DNA of 64,000 nucleotides from Gluconobacter potus (GTDB taxonomy: Bacteria; Pseudomonadota; Alphaproteobacteria; Acetobacterales; Acetobacteraceae), in contig NZ_JABCQF010000006.1 of the NCBI RefSeq assembly GCF_015244705.1, positions 62,001 through 126,000 of the forward strand. Direction: 5' to 3'. This document shows positions 17,733 through 26,992 of this stretch, one piece after another (position 1 is the first letter of the stretch; every line of letters starts with the position of its first letter). The position numbers were made by a program, and so were the translations under genes. The notes beneath the pieces were generated by a model. The model was not told the origin of the DNA and made no database searches. It saw only the letters and a list, made by a program, of their open reading frames with translations.

Positions 17733-19322
17733 ATGAGCGATTCATTTTCTGCCCCTTTGGCTGCCCGTCTTGAAGCGGCCCTCTCCGCCCTCCCTGCCCG
17801 CTTTCCCGGTCCCGGCGGGGCCGTGGCCGTTCTGAAGGACGGAGAGGTTCTGGTCCGGCATGGCTGGGGCTATGCGAATGTGGAACGCCGCATTCCGTTC
17901 ACGCCGTCCACACTGTTCCGCATGTGCTCCATCACCAAGCAGTTCACCTGCGCGACGCTGCTGGACCTGTATGATGATCCGTCCGAACTGGACGCGGATG
18001 TGGATGCGCGTCTGCCGCAACTTGATGAGCCCTCACCGGGAATGCTGCATCTGGCGCATAATCAGTCTGGTCTGCGGGATTACTGGGCGGTGGCGATGCT
18101 GCATGGCGCACCCATCGAAGGATATTTCGGCGACCGGGAGGCACGACGCGTCATTGACGGGACGCGGACGCTCCAGTTCCAGCCGGGCACGTCCTATTCC
18201 TACGTGAACCAGAATTTCCGGCTGATTTCCGATATTCTTCAGGATCGAACGGGGCGCAGCTTTGCCGAACTGCTCCAAACGTCGATTTTCAATCCTGTGG
18301 GCATGGAACGCGCAATCCTTGCGGCCGAAACACGCGCCATGCCGGATGGAACGGTGGGCTACGAAGGAACCGTGGAGAGTGGATTCCGCCCAGCCGTCAA
18401 CAACATCTGGTGGACGGGCGATGCCGGACTCGGCGCTTCGCTGGATGACATGATCGCCTGGGAGCGCTTCATCGATGCCACCCGCGAGGCCCCGGGCAGT
18501 CTTTACCGGCGCCTGACTATGCCGGTGACATTCAGCAACGGGCAGCCTGCGCCTTACGGGTTCGGGCTGCAACGGACGACGATGTTCGGCCGGGATGTCA
18601 CGATGCATGGGGGCGCCCTGCGGGGCTGGCGGTCCCATCGGCTGCATGTCGCGTCCGAGCGTCTGTCTGTCGTGGTGATGTTCAATCACATGAGCGCGGC
18701 GCAGGTTGCCTCGGCGCAGATCCTGGCTGCGGCTCTGGGTGTGCCCTACGAGCCCGAGCGGAGCACGCAGCAGCCGACAGCACTGTATGGCACCTATCTG
18801 GAACGGGAGACGGGGCTCTCGGCCCGAATCGAACCCGCACCCGGTGGGGCGAAGTTGCGCTATCTGATGGTGCCGGAGCTTCTGGAAGGCATTTCAGCCA
18901 CGCGGGCCGAGGCGGGAGCGGTCGTTGTGAAAACACAAGAGACTGCGGATAGCCCGGAAGCCGTGATGGAACGTCCGGGCGAGAACCGCACCGGCATCCT
19001 CGCCCGCTGTGATGAAACGACCGGCGAGGACATTGCCGAACTGGCCGGAGTCTATCGCTGCGAAGAGCTGGACGAGGCCGAAGTGACCATCGAACTGGCT
19101 GGTGGCGTGGTTTATGGCGGTTTCTCGGGAATACTGGGAGATGGTCGGATGGAAATGCTCCAGCGTCTGGCAAAGGATGTCTGGGTTCTGCCATGCCCCC
19201 GGGCGCTGGATCATACGGCACCCGGAGACTGGACACTGGCATTCGAGCGTCAGGGCAGCAGCGTAACGGCGGTGCGTGTCGGGTGCTGGCTGGCGCGGGA
19301 TCTGATGTATCAGCGGGTCTGA
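17733..19322 (+). CDS. Serine hydrolase, D-aminopeptidase-like (class C beta-lactamase fold)
   Basis: 529 residues. The N-terminal penicillin-recognising domain has the catalytic SITK (Ser-x-x-Lys), the second motif YVNQN (Tyr-x-Asn) and a later MHGGALRGW in place of KTG. Two beta-barrel-like C-terminal domains follow, the layout of Ochrobactrum D-aminopeptidase, which releases N-terminal D-amino acids from peptides. The HGG third motif fits that enzyme better than a beta-lactamase. Substrate preference is inference. There is no clear signal peptide, so it is probably cytoplasmic. It may recycle D-alanyl peptides from cell-wall turnover. Confidence 0.8.
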   Translation: MSDSFSAPLAARLEAALSALPARFPGPGGAVAVLKDGEVLVRHGWGYANVERRIPFTPSTLFRMCSITKQFTCATLLDLYDDPSELDADVDARLPQLDEPSPGMLHLAHNQSGLRDYWAVAMLHGAPIEGYFGDREARRVIDGTRTLQFQPGTSYSYVNQNFRLISDILQDRTGRSFAELLQTSIFNPVGMERAILAAETRAMPDGTVGYEGTVESGFRPAVNNIWWTGDAGLGASLDDMIAWERFIDATREAPGSLYRRLTMPVTFSNGQPAPYGFGLQRTTMFGRDVTMHGGALRGWRSHRLHVASERLSVVVMFNHMSAAQVASAQILAAALGVPYEPERSTQQPTALYGTYLERETGLSARIEPAPGGAKLRYLMVPELLEGISATRAEAGAVVVKTQETADSPEAVMERPGENRTGILARCDETTGEDIAELAGVYRCEELDEAEVTIELAGGVVYGGFSGILGDGRMEMLQRLAKDVWVLPCPRALDHTAPGDWTLAFERQGSSVTAVRVGCWLARDLMYQRV

Positions 19323-19360
19323 TCTGCCGGGTTAACCGAGACATTCTGTTGCGTCGGGAT

Positions 19361-19390
19361 TTGACGGAACCCCTTTCTGCGCTTCACTAT
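19361..19390 (+). promoter_or_regulatory. Putative promoter of the argD operon
   Basis: TTGACG at 19361-19366 and CACTAT at 19385-19390 with 18 bases between. It lies 100 bases upstream of argD and directly before a terminator-like hairpin. Confidence 0.4.
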
Positions 19391-19409
19391 GGGGCCGTGG
19401 AACTTGAAG

Positions 19410-19439
19410 CCCTGCTCCGGGCAACCAGAGCAGGGTTTT
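19410..19439 (+). terminator. Terminator-like hairpin in the argD leader
   Basis: CCCTGCTC and GAGCAGGG form a perfect 8-base stem around a 10-base loop, followed by TTTT. It may end transcription of the hydrolase gene 90 bases upstream. Because a promoter-like sequence precedes it, it may instead act as an attenuator of argD. Confidence 0.5.
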
Positions 19440-19490
19440 GCGATTCCGCACAAACCGTTTCGTTTTCAACCAGATATTCAGAGATCCATC

Positions 19491-20687
19491 ATGATCCCCG
19501 CGCTGATGCCGAATTACAAACGTGCCGACCTTGCTTTCGAGCAGGGCGAAGGCGTCTGGCTGACGGCGACGAACGGGCGACGATATCTGGATTTCGGGGC
19601 CGGCATTGCCGTGACCTCACTGGGACATGCCCATCCGAAGCTGGTGAAGACCATTGCGGATCAGGCCGCGAAGGTCATGCATGTCTCGAACCTGTACCGG
19701 ATCCCCCAGGCCGAGAAGCTGGCGGAACTGCTGGTGCAGAACACATTTGCGGACTCGGTGCTGTTCTGCAACTCGGGTGCGGAAGCCAATGAAGGCATGG
19801 TCAAGATGATCCGCCGCGCCCAGTTCGAGAACGGGCATCCGGAACGGACCAACATCCTGTGCTTCAACGGTGCGTTCCATGGCCGGACACTCGCCATGAT
19901 CTCCGCGACGGGCAATCCCGCCTACCTCAAGGGCTTTGGCCCGGTGGTGGAAGGATTCGACCATGCGCCGTTCAACAACACCAACACTCTGCGTGACGCC
20001 ATCACGCCGCACACGGCGGGTATCGTCGTCGAACCTGTTCAGGGTGAGAGCGGCATCAAGCCGGCGACCCGTGAATTCATGGAAGGGCTCCGCGCCGTCT
20101 GTAACGAATTCGGGCTGTATCTGGGCTTTGATGAGGTCCAGACCGGTGTTGGCCGGACGGGCAAGCTGTTTGCGCATGAATGGTATGGCGTCCGTCCGGA
20201 CGTGATTTCCGTGGCCAAGGGGATCGGTGGCGGCTTCCCCCTCGGCGCCGTTCTTGCGACGGAAGAGCTGGCGCGGCATCTGACCCCGGGCTCACACGGG
20301 ACGACCTTTGGCGGCAATCCGCTGGCCTGCGCAGCGGGTGTGACCGTTCTGGAAGAAATCCTGAGCCCCGGTTTTCTGGAGCATGTCCGGAGCGTCGGCG
20401 ACGCGTTCGGGAAGATGCTGGAAGATGTGGTCAGCCGTTCGGAAGGTGTTTTCGACAATGTCCGCGGGATTGGGCTGATGCGGGGGCTGCATTGCGTGCC
20501 GCCTGTCGCAGACGTCATGCAGGCCGTGCTGAATCAGGAGCTTCTGACGGTCAGCGCCGGGGACAACGTGCTGCGCCTCGTCCCGCCGCTGGTCGTGACG
20601 GAAGCCGAATGCCGCGAAGCCTGCGAAAGGCTCGTGAAGGCGGCTCACTCCCTGAAAGCCCCTGCAACGCAGGAGAACGCATCGTGA
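19491..20687 (+). CDS. argD: Acetylornithine aminotransferase
   Basis: A PLP-dependent class III aminotransferase of arginine synthesis, converting N-acetylglutamate semialdehyde to N-acetylornithine. FCNSGAEANEGMVK, FDEVQTGVGRTG and SVAKGIGGGFPLGA (with the PLP lysine) are all present. The start at 19491 gives 398 residues and begins MIPALMPNYKRADL as in homologues; the frame stays open upstream to 19389 but the extra residues look like leader sequence. argF follows with a four-base overlap. Confidence 0.95.
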   Translation: MIPALMPNYKRADLAFEQGEGVWLTATNGRRYLDFGAGIAVTSLGHAHPKLVKTIADQAAKVMHVSNLYRIPQAEKLAELLVQNTFADSVLFCNSGAEANEGMVKMIRRAQFENGHPERTNILCFNGAFHGRTLAMISATGNPAYLKGFGPVVEGFDHAPFNNTNTLRDAITPHTAGIVVEPVQGESGIKPATREFMEGLRAVCNEFGLYLGFDEVQTGVGRTGKLFAHEWYGVRPDVISVAKGIGGGFPLGAVLATEELARHLTPGSHGTTFGGNPLACAAGVTVLEEILSPGFLEHVRSVGDAFGKMLEDVVSRSEGVFDNVRGIGLMRGLHCVPPVADVMQAVLNQELLTVSAGDNVLRLVPPLVVTEAECREACERLVKAAHSLKAPATQENAS

Positions 20688-21637
20688 GCACCACAGCAGC
20701 AACCCTCACTCCGAGACATTTCCTGGATCTGCGGGATTTCAGCCCCGAGGTCATCCGGCAGATCATCGACCTTTCGGCGAAGGTCAAGGCTCTGCAGAAC
20801 GGGCGCCGGCAGCCCCTCCATCCCGATCGCCCGCTGGAAGGCCGCAGTCTTGGCCTGATCCTGGCCCAGCCTTCGACCCGCACCCGTGTGTCGTTCGAGG
20901 TGGGGATGGGACAGCTTGGCGGGTCCGTTTCCGTGCTCTCGCCGGGCGACATGCAGCTTGGCCGGGGCGAGACCGTGGCGGACACAGCCCGTGTCCTGTC
21001 GCGTTTTCTGGACGTGATCGTGCTGCGGACCGGCAATGACGCCAATCTGCGCGAACTGGCAAAATGGAGTTCGGTGCCGGTCATCAACGGCCTGACGCCT
21101 GTTTCCCATCCGATCCAGATCCTGGCGGATGTCCTGACATTCGAGGAACATCGCGGACCGATCCGCGGCAAAACGCTGGCCTGGATCGGGGATGGCAACA
21201 ACGTCGCCACTTCCCTGATGGAAGGCGCGGCCCTTCTCGGCTTCAATGTCCGTCTGGCAACGCCGGAAGGCTTTGCTCCCAACCCCGATGCTGTAGCGTG
21301 GGCACGGGCTCATGGCGCGACAATCGAGATTTTCCAGGACCCTGCAGAAGCTGTGGCCGGGGTGGATGCAGTACTGACGGATACCTGGGTCAGCATGGGA
21401 GACAAGGACCGTGAAACGCGCCTCAAGGTGTTCCAGCCCTATCAGGTCGATACGGCACTGATGGCAAAAGCTGCGCCCAATGCCCTGTTCCTTCACTGCC
21501 TGCCTGCCCATATCGGAGAGGAAGTGGCGTCCGAGGTCTTTGAAGGCCCGGCGTCCGTCGTCTTTGATGAGGCGGAAAACCGCCTTCACACGCAGAAGGG
21601 CCTGCTGCTCTGGGCCCTGGGGAAAGAAAACGGCTGA
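20684..21637 (+). CDS. argF: Ornithine carbamoyltransferase
   Basis: It makes citrulline from ornithine and carbamoyl phosphate. STRTR (carbamoyl phosphate binding), HPIQILAD and HCLPAH (catalytic cysteine) are visible. The GTG at 20684 is chosen because GCAGGAGA lies seven bases upstream and GTGA overlaps the argD stop, giving 317 residues, the family length. The open frame extends far upstream inside argD in another phase and should not be taken as coding. Confidence 0.95.
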   Translation: MSTTAATLTPRHFLDLRDFSPEVIRQIIDLSAKVKALQNGRRQPLHPDRPLEGRSLGLILAQPSTRTRVSFEVGMGQLGGSVSVLSPGDMQLGRGETVADTARVLSRFLDVIVLRTGNDANLRELAKWSSVPVINGLTPVSHPIQILADVLTFEEHRGPIRGKTLAWIGDGNNVATSLMEGAALLGFNVRLATPEGFAPNPDAVAWARAHGATIEIFQDPAEAVAGVDAVLTDTWVSMGDKDRETRLKVFQPYQVDTALMAKAAPNALFLHCLPAHIGEEVASEVFEGPASVVFDEAENRLHTQKGLLLWALGKENG

Positions 21638-22566
21638 TGGATACACCCCCCTTTCTTGATACGAACCGGCCTGAAGTTCCGAACATGGTCGTTTCGGGCG
21701 GTGTCATGCCGTTCTATCTGGAACGTTCGCCAGTCCGGGGCCGTCTGGTGCGGCTCGGACCACTGGCGGATGCCATCCTGTCCCGTCACGACAATCCCGA
21801 TGCCGTTTCCCGGCTTGGCGGCGAGGCTCTGGCACTCGTAGCCGCCATGGTTTCAGCTCTGAAGTTCAAAGGTGCCTTTTCCCTTCAGGTCAAGGGCGAT
21901 GGGCCGGTTTCCATGCTGGTAGCGGATGCAACGGATAGCGGAGACCTGCGGTTTTTCGCGCGCCTGCGTGAAGATACCGATCGCGATGCGCTGCCCGGAA
22001 CCGCCAAGGAGCTTCTGGGCGACGGCTACATGGCCTTCACCATCGACCAGGGGCCGGACATGGACCGGCACCAGGGCATCGTGGACCTGACGGGCACGAC
22101 GCTCGCCGATATGGCGATGAACTATTTCCAGACCAGCGAGCAGCATGACTGCTGGATCCGGCTGTTCTGTGCGAAATCGCCTGACGGCTGGAAGGCCGGT
22201 GCACTGGTTCTGGAACGGATTGCGGCCGAAGGCGGGATCGAGACCACCGAACAGGACGAAGATGCGTGGGAAACCGCCTGCACGCTGGCCGAGACGGTGA
22301 CGGAGCAGGAAGTCCTTGATCCGGACCTGTCGAACGAGCGGCTGATCCATCGGCTTTTTGGTACGCTGGATGTCCGTCTGGGCACTCCGCGCGCACTGGC
22401 CTATGGCTGCCGATGCAACCGGGCAAGGCTCGCATCCGTTCTGGAAACATTCCCCGATGACGACCTCGACCACATGGTCGAAAATGGCGCCATTACGATG
22501 AACTGTGAATTCTGCAACGTGGGTTTCCGATTCACGCGCGACGAACTTGGAGCACGCTCTGCATGA
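21637..22566 (+). CDS. hslO: Redox-regulated chaperone Hsp33
   Basis: A holdase activated by oxidative unfolding. The C-terminal zinc-binding redox switch is intact: YGCRC (C-x-C) and MNCEFC (C-x2-C). The N-terminal core has SGGVMPFYLER and VKGDGPVSMLVAD. The length is 309 residues. It overlaps argF by one base and the next gene by four, so it belongs to the arginine operon by layout, an arrangement common in alphaproteobacteria. Confidence 0.94.
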   Translation: MDTPPFLDTNRPEVPNMVVSGGVMPFYLERSPVRGRLVRLGPLADAILSRHDNPDAVSRLGGEALALVAAMVSALKFKGAFSLQVKGDGPVSMLVADATDSGDLRFFARLREDTDRDALPGTAKELLGDGYMAFTIDQGPDMDRHQGIVDLTGTTLADMAMNYFQTSEQHDCWIRLFCAKSPDGWKAGALVLERIAAEGGIETTEQDEDAWETACTLAETVTEQEVLDPDLSNERLIHRLFGTLDVRLGTPRALAYGCRCNRARLASVLETFPDDDLDHMVENGAITMNCEFCNVGFRFTRDELGARSA

Positions 22567-23525
22567 CTCTGCCACTGCTTGATGACGTGAAGCTCGATGG
22601 CTTTCCGGTCGAGCAGCTTTATCCCGGCTGGGCGCCCCTCAGCCGGGCGCCGGTCGCGGATGATTTCAGCGTTGTGGTGTTTACTGAAGCGAGCACCAGC
22701 CGGCAGGCCTGCTGGTGGCTTGAAGGCGAAAATTATCGTGCCAGCCATGTTCTGGCGCTGGATCCCTCCTTGCGGAAACGCCTTCTGACCGCCATGGATC
22801 CGGTGTTCTGGCCGCTGGCATCAGGAGTGCTGGGCTCTCCCCTGCCCGACCAGACCGGACCATCCTCCTGCGACAGCCTGCCCGAAATTGCCATGAACGA
22901 GCTTGCCGGTTCCTGGCTTGAAGGATACGCACCGCATACGCTCCTTCTGCCATCAGGCCATGCAGATAGCGGCGAGGCACTGCCATGTCCGAACGGCCGC
23001 AAAATCGGCGCAAACCGGATAACGGCTCTGCTGGCTGCCCAGCGCGGAAACGGCCCGCTGATCGTTTCTTCGCCCTTCACGGCGCTCCCCCTGCTGGCAC
23101 AGATCACGTTCCAGACGGGGCCTCTGAGTGTCAGCCGTTTTCAGGAAGCCGATACGGTTTTTTACCTGATCTGGAACGACGCTCTTCCGGCCCTTCGCCC
23201 CTCTTTCTACTATCCCGATGCCCCGCTGCTCATCAGTGATGATCCGGGCGGCGCGATGATCCCGGGGATGATCCTGAGCTGGTATGCGCGCCATCCCGAA
23301 CATGCAGCGCTGATCCGTGAGGCACGCCCCTTCAGGGCCGAGGATTTCGGAGTTGGGCAGGCGTCCGGCCTGCACCCGAAACCAGTGGACGAAAATTCGC
23401 CGCCCTCGCTGGCCACGCCAGCTCCTTCGCCGCTCCCAGTGGAACAACCGGCTTCCGCTGCCCCCCCGCAAGCGTCTAGACAGGGGCTGAAAAGTCGACT
23501 CAAGTCCCTTTTCGGTCGTCTGTAG
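22563..23525 (+). CDS. Uncharacterised protein downstream of hslO
   Basis: I do not recognise this 320-residue protein. The first 270 residues look globular and mixed alpha/beta, with WWLEGENYRASHVLALDPS and several Trp/Pro-rich stretches. Residues after about 275 form a Pro/Ala/Ser-rich linker. The end is a basic amphipathic segment (SRLKSLFGRL) that could bind a membrane or nucleic acid. It has no signal peptide. The ATGA overlap with hslO shows it is a real, co-translated gene. Confidence 0.75.
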   Translation: MTLPLLDDVKLDGFPVEQLYPGWAPLSRAPVADDFSVVVFTEASTSRQACWWLEGENYRASHVLALDPSLRKRLLTAMDPVFWPLASGVLGSPLPDQTGPSSCDSLPEIAMNELAGSWLEGYAPHTLLLPSGHADSGEALPCPNGRKIGANRITALLAAQRGNGPLIVSSPFTALPLLAQITFQTGPLSVSRFQEADTVFYLIWNDALPALRPSFYYPDAPLLISDDPGGAMIPGMILSWYARHPEHAALIREARPFRAEDFGVGQASGLHPKPVDENSPPSLATPAPSPLPVEQPASAAPPQASRQGLKSRLKSLFGRL

Positions 23526-23544
23526 CGCCTTTAGGAGACAGGAT

Positions 23545-24363
23545 ATGCGCGTACGTTACTGGGCTGGTCTGAGTGCTCTGGTGTTGTCCCTTGGCGTGGC
23601 GGCATGCTCCGATGGAGATGCGGACCAGACCTTTCCTCCGCTTGATTACAGCTATCTGTCCCAGATCCATCTAAACGTAGCGTCGATTGACGTGCAGGAT
23701 GAAGCTCCCGCTGCGCCGGACTCGCTATCGGCAAAGGCCCCTGTTGCGCCGGACCAGGCGCTGAAGGCCATGGCAAACCAGCGTCTGGTAGCCAGCGGAA
23801 CCTCCGGCAAAGCCGACTTCATCATCAAGCAGGCCTATCTGAACCGGGCAGGCGATAACGTGGTAACCGGCGCCATGGACGTACAGCTCAACGTCGCGGA
23901 TGCCGGTAACCAGCATACCGGTTTCGTCCATGCGCGCATCACCCACAAGCTGGATGCGGGAGACCGGGATCCGACCTCGCGCAAGGAACTCTATACCCTT
24001 ACCAGCCAGATGATGCAGGACATGAACGTGGAACTGGAATTCCAGATCCGCAAGAAGCTCCTTTCCTGGATGACCGATGCCGCCGGAACTCCGCTCGTCA
24101 ATGGCGGTATCCAGCAGCAGACACTTGGAGCACCTGGAACAGAACCAGTGCCCGCCCCGACAACGCCGGCACTTTCTACAGAGACTCCCCCGGAATCAGC
24201 CACGGCCGAAAAAGCCGCAGCACCCGCTGCTGCCGCGCCGAGCGCACCGGACGCCATTTTCCCCACAGGATCCGACACCGAGGCTGCAACGACAGCCACC
24301 CAGCACTCGCCGCAGCCCGGAATACTGAAGCTTCCCTCAACAGACAGCACTGAAACGCACTGA
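23545..24363 (+). CDS. Uncharacterised lipoprotein
   Basis: 272 residues with the lipoprotein signal LVLSLGVAACS. The central part (about residues 35-185) appears folded, with SGKADFIIKQAYLNR and LQ-type beta segments that resemble periplasmic lipoproteins of the DUF-type LPS or cell-envelope class, but I cannot assign a family. The last 75 residues are a Pro/Ala/Thr-rich tail that could span peptidoglycan. It starts 19 bases after the previous stop, behind AGGAGA, so it is probably in the same transcript. Confidence 0.75.
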   Translation: MRVRYWAGLSALVLSLGVAACSDGDADQTFPPLDYSYLSQIHLNVASIDVQDEAPAAPDSLSAKAPVAPDQALKAMANQRLVASGTSGKADFIIKQAYLNRAGDNVVTGAMDVQLNVADAGNQHTGFVHARITHKLDAGDRDPTSRKELYTLTSQMMQDMNVELEFQIRKKLLSWMTDAAGTPLVNGGIQQQTLGAPGTEPVPAPTTPALSTETPPESATAEKAAAPAAAAPSAPDAIFPTGSDTEAATTATQHSPQPGILKLPSTDSTETH

Positions 24364-24501
24364 TTTACGCCTCTCGTCATGTTGTGATGAGCACATGTCT
24401 GGTGAACTGCGCCTGCCTTCGTTAGGGAGAGGGCATCCATTTTGTAAAATGACCGTTTCCATATTTTCTGTCATTTCTGGTTCTACTGTCCGGAGAAACC
24501 T

Positions 24502-25212
24502 GTGCCCCCCATGGAACCGACACTGAACCGTCCACTCCGCCGCAGTTTCGTGAAGGGGCTTCTTGGGACCACATCATTCTGGATGGCTTCGGGAAACGCC
24601 TCATGGACGGCAGCGCTGGCAGCTGAGGCAGCCCATCCCTATCAGCCCATCTTTTTCGATGCGATGGAATACCGGTTTGTAGAGGCAGCCAGCGAGCGCC
24701 TCTTTCCTGCTGACAATAACGGGCCGGGTGCAAAAGCGCTGGGGGTGGCGGAATTCATCGACCGTCAGATGCAGACCCCTTATGCCCGGGGGGAAAACTG
24801 GTACATGTCCGGCCCCTTCCAGCAGGGGCCGGCCAATCTGGGGTATCAGCTCCCTTTTGTCCCGCGCGACCTGTATCGCAAGGGCATCGCAGGCGTTGAG
24901 CACTACACCCGACAACATTACGGCAAAGGCTTTGCAGACCTCCCGCCGGCGCAGCAGGATGAAATCCTGACGGCGCTGGAAGGAGGATCGGTCCAGCTAG
25001 GCGAAGTCCCGGGACGCGTCTTTTTTGAGCAGCTCCGGACCAATACACTTGAAGGCGCCTTCGCCGATCCGCTTTACGGCGGCAACCGGGGGCTTGGCGG
25101 CTGGATCATGCTGGGTTTCCCTGGCGCCAGGGCGGATTTCATGGATTGGGTCAATCAGGAAGGCGCTCCCTATCCCCTCGCGCCGGTCTCCATTTCAGGG
25201 GAGACCGCTTAA
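24502..25212 (+). CDS. Gluconate 2-dehydrogenase-type dehydrogenase, small subunit (subunit 3 family)
   Basis: The small subunit of a periplasmic flavin dehydrogenase complex, needed for export and folding of the large subunit. A Tat signal, LRRSFVKGLLG, opens the protein. The body fits gluconate dehydrogenase subunit 3: ASERLFPADNNGPGA, GVAEFIDRQMQTPYA and a C-terminal GNRGLGGWIMLGFPG. The GTG at 24502 is preferred because CGGAGA lies seven bases upstream; an ATG at 24511 is the alternative. The 138 bases before it probably hold the operon promoter. The large subunit follows after one base. Confidence 0.92.
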   Translation: MPPMEPTLNRPLRRSFVKGLLGTTSFWMASGNASWTAALAAEAAHPYQPIFFDAMEYRFVEAASERLFPADNNGPGAKALGVAEFIDRQMQTPYARGENWYMSGPFQQGPANLGYQLPFVPRDLYRKGIAGVEHYTRQHYGKGFADLPPAQQDEILTALEGGSVQLGEVPGRVFFEQLRTNTLEGAFADPLYGGNRGLGGWIMLGFPGARADFMDWVNQEGAPYPLAPVSISGETA

Positions 25213-25213
25213 G

Positions 25214-26992
25214 ATGGGCAGGACACATGTCGATGCAGTCATCGTTGGCGCTGGCTGGGCCGGTTCGATCATGGCCAAGGAACTGACCGAAGCCGGACTG
25301 TCGGTCATCATGCTGGAACGTGGCCCGGAGCGGATGACACCTGTCGAAGGCGCCTATCCGGAATCGATTGATGAACTGCGCGGCGCCGTGCGCAAGCGCC
25401 TTTTCCAGAACCTGTCCCAGTCCACGGTGACAATCCGCAATACGATGGATCAGACGGCACTGCCTTACCGTCAGCTCGCAGCCTTTCTGCCCGGAGAAGG
25501 CGTGGGCGGCGCAGGACTGCACTGGTCGGGAGTGCATTTTCGCGTTGCCCCCGAAGATCTGAGACTGCGGAGTTCCGTGATCGAACGCTACGGTGAGAAA
25601 TTCATTCCCGAAGGCATGAACCTTCAGGATTATGGCGTCACCTACGCAGAACTCGAACCATTTTTCGACAAGGCTGAAAAGGTCTTTGGCACGTCCGGGG
25701 AAGCGTACAAAGTTCAGGGAAAAATTGTCGGAAACGGAAATGTTTTTTCTCCGGATCGTTCCGATAATTTTCCACTCCAAGCCATGAAGGATACCTTTTC
25801 AGCATCGATCTTCCGCGATGCTGCGAAAAATGCGGGATATCATCCCTACGCCCTGCCGGCTGCCAACGCATCACGACAATACACCAATATCTATGGCTGT
25901 CAGATGGGGCCATGCAATTTCTGCGGCTATTGCAGCGGCTATGACTGCTATCTGTATTCCAAGGCCTCGCCCAACGTGAATATCCTGCCCGCATTGCGGC
26001 AGGACCCAGGATTTACCCTTATCCCGAATGCCCATGTCCTTCGGGTCGATCTCGACAGCACGAAAACAAAAGCAACCGGCGTGACCTATCTGGATACGGA
26101 AACCCGGGAAGAAACCTCGCTTTCTGCCGATCTGGTAATTCTGGGGGCGTTCCAGTTCAACAATGTTCATCTGATGCTGGTGTCCGGAATTGGAAAACCT
26201 TACGATCCGGTCAGCAATACCGGGACGGTCGGGCGCAATTTCGTCTACCAGACCATTACATCCTCGCGCGTCTGGCTCCCCTCCTCGACCTACACCAACC
26301 AGTTCGTCGGGGCCGGCGGGGCCGGTGTCGCCATTGATGATTTCAACAGCATGAATTTCGACCACGGGCCGCTTGGTTTTGTGGGAGGATCGCCTGTCTG
26401 GGTCAATCAGGCGGGCGTGAAACCGATTGCCGCCGCTATAGGCGCCGGCGGAGGGGGAACACCACGATGGGGCTCGGCCTACAAGAACGCCCTGATCAAT
26501 ACCTACAAGCATTCGCTGGGTATTGATGCCCATGGAAGCAATATGGCGTATCGGGATGTCTATCTGGATCTCGATCCGACATGGAAAGATGTTTACGGGC
26601 AGCCACTGCTTCGCATGACCTTCACGTGGAAGGACAATGATATCCGCATGAACCAGTATGTCGTCAGCAGGATCGAACCCATCGCCCGCGCGATGGGAGC
26701 GACAAAGATGAATCTGGTTCATCTCAATGCCGGGCAGCCCTTTGACACCCGCAATTATCAGACCACCCATCTGGGAGGCGGCGCCATCATGGGAGACAAT
26801 CCCCAGACAAGTGCGCTCAACCGCTATCTCCAGAGTTGGGATGTGTCCAATGTCTTTGTCATCGGATCAAACGCGTTCCCACAGGGAATGGGCTATAATC
26901 CAACGGGAATGGTGGCCGCTCTGGCCTACTGGGCCGCACATCACATCCGGACGACCTACCTGAAGTCCCCTGGCCCCTTGGTGAAAGCATGA
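25214..26992 (+). CDS. GMC-family flavoprotein, large subunit of a membrane-bound gluconate/polyol dehydrogenase
   Basis: The catalytic subunit, 592 residues. The FAD-binding VIVGAGWAGSIMAKEL begins near residue 9 and the C-terminal GMC part has THLGGGAIMGDNP and FVIGSNAFPQGMGYNPT. A cluster of five cysteines at residues 229-245 (C-x4-C-x2-C-x2-C-x4-C) is expected to hold a 3Fe-4S centre, as found in related glucose and fructose dehydrogenases. It has no signal peptide and would be exported with the Tat-tagged small subunit. Gluconate 2-dehydrogenase is the best guess because of the strong resemblance to that family; sorbitol or 2-ketogluconate dehydrogenase is possible. Confidence 0.9.
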   Translation: MGRTHVDAVIVGAGWAGSIMAKELTEAGLSVIMLERGPERMTPVEGAYPESIDELRGAVRKRLFQNLSQSTVTIRNTMDQTALPYRQLAAFLPGEGVGGAGLHWSGVHFRVAPEDLRLRSSVIERYGEKFIPEGMNLQDYGVTYAELEPFFDKAEKVFGTSGEAYKVQGKIVGNGNVFSPDRSDNFPLQAMKDTFSASIFRDAAKNAGYHPYALPAANASRQYTNIYGCQMGPCNFCGYCSGYDCYLYSKASPNVNILPALRQDPGFTLIPNAHVLRVDLDSTKTKATGVTYLDTETREETSLSADLVILGAFQFNNVHLMLVSGIGKPYDPVSNTGTVGRNFVYQTITSSRVWLPSSTYTNQFVGAGGAGVAIDDFNSMNFDHGPLGFVGGSPVWVNQAGVKPIAAAIGAGGGGTPRWGSAYKNALINTYKHSLGIDAHGSNMAYRDVYLDLDPTWKDVYGQPLLRMTFTWKDNDIRMNQYVVSRIEPIARAMGATKMNLVHLNAGQPFDTRNYQTTHLGGGAIMGDNPQTSALNRYLQSWDVSNVFVIGSNAFPQGMGYNPTGMVAALAYWAAHHIRTTYLKSPGPLVKA

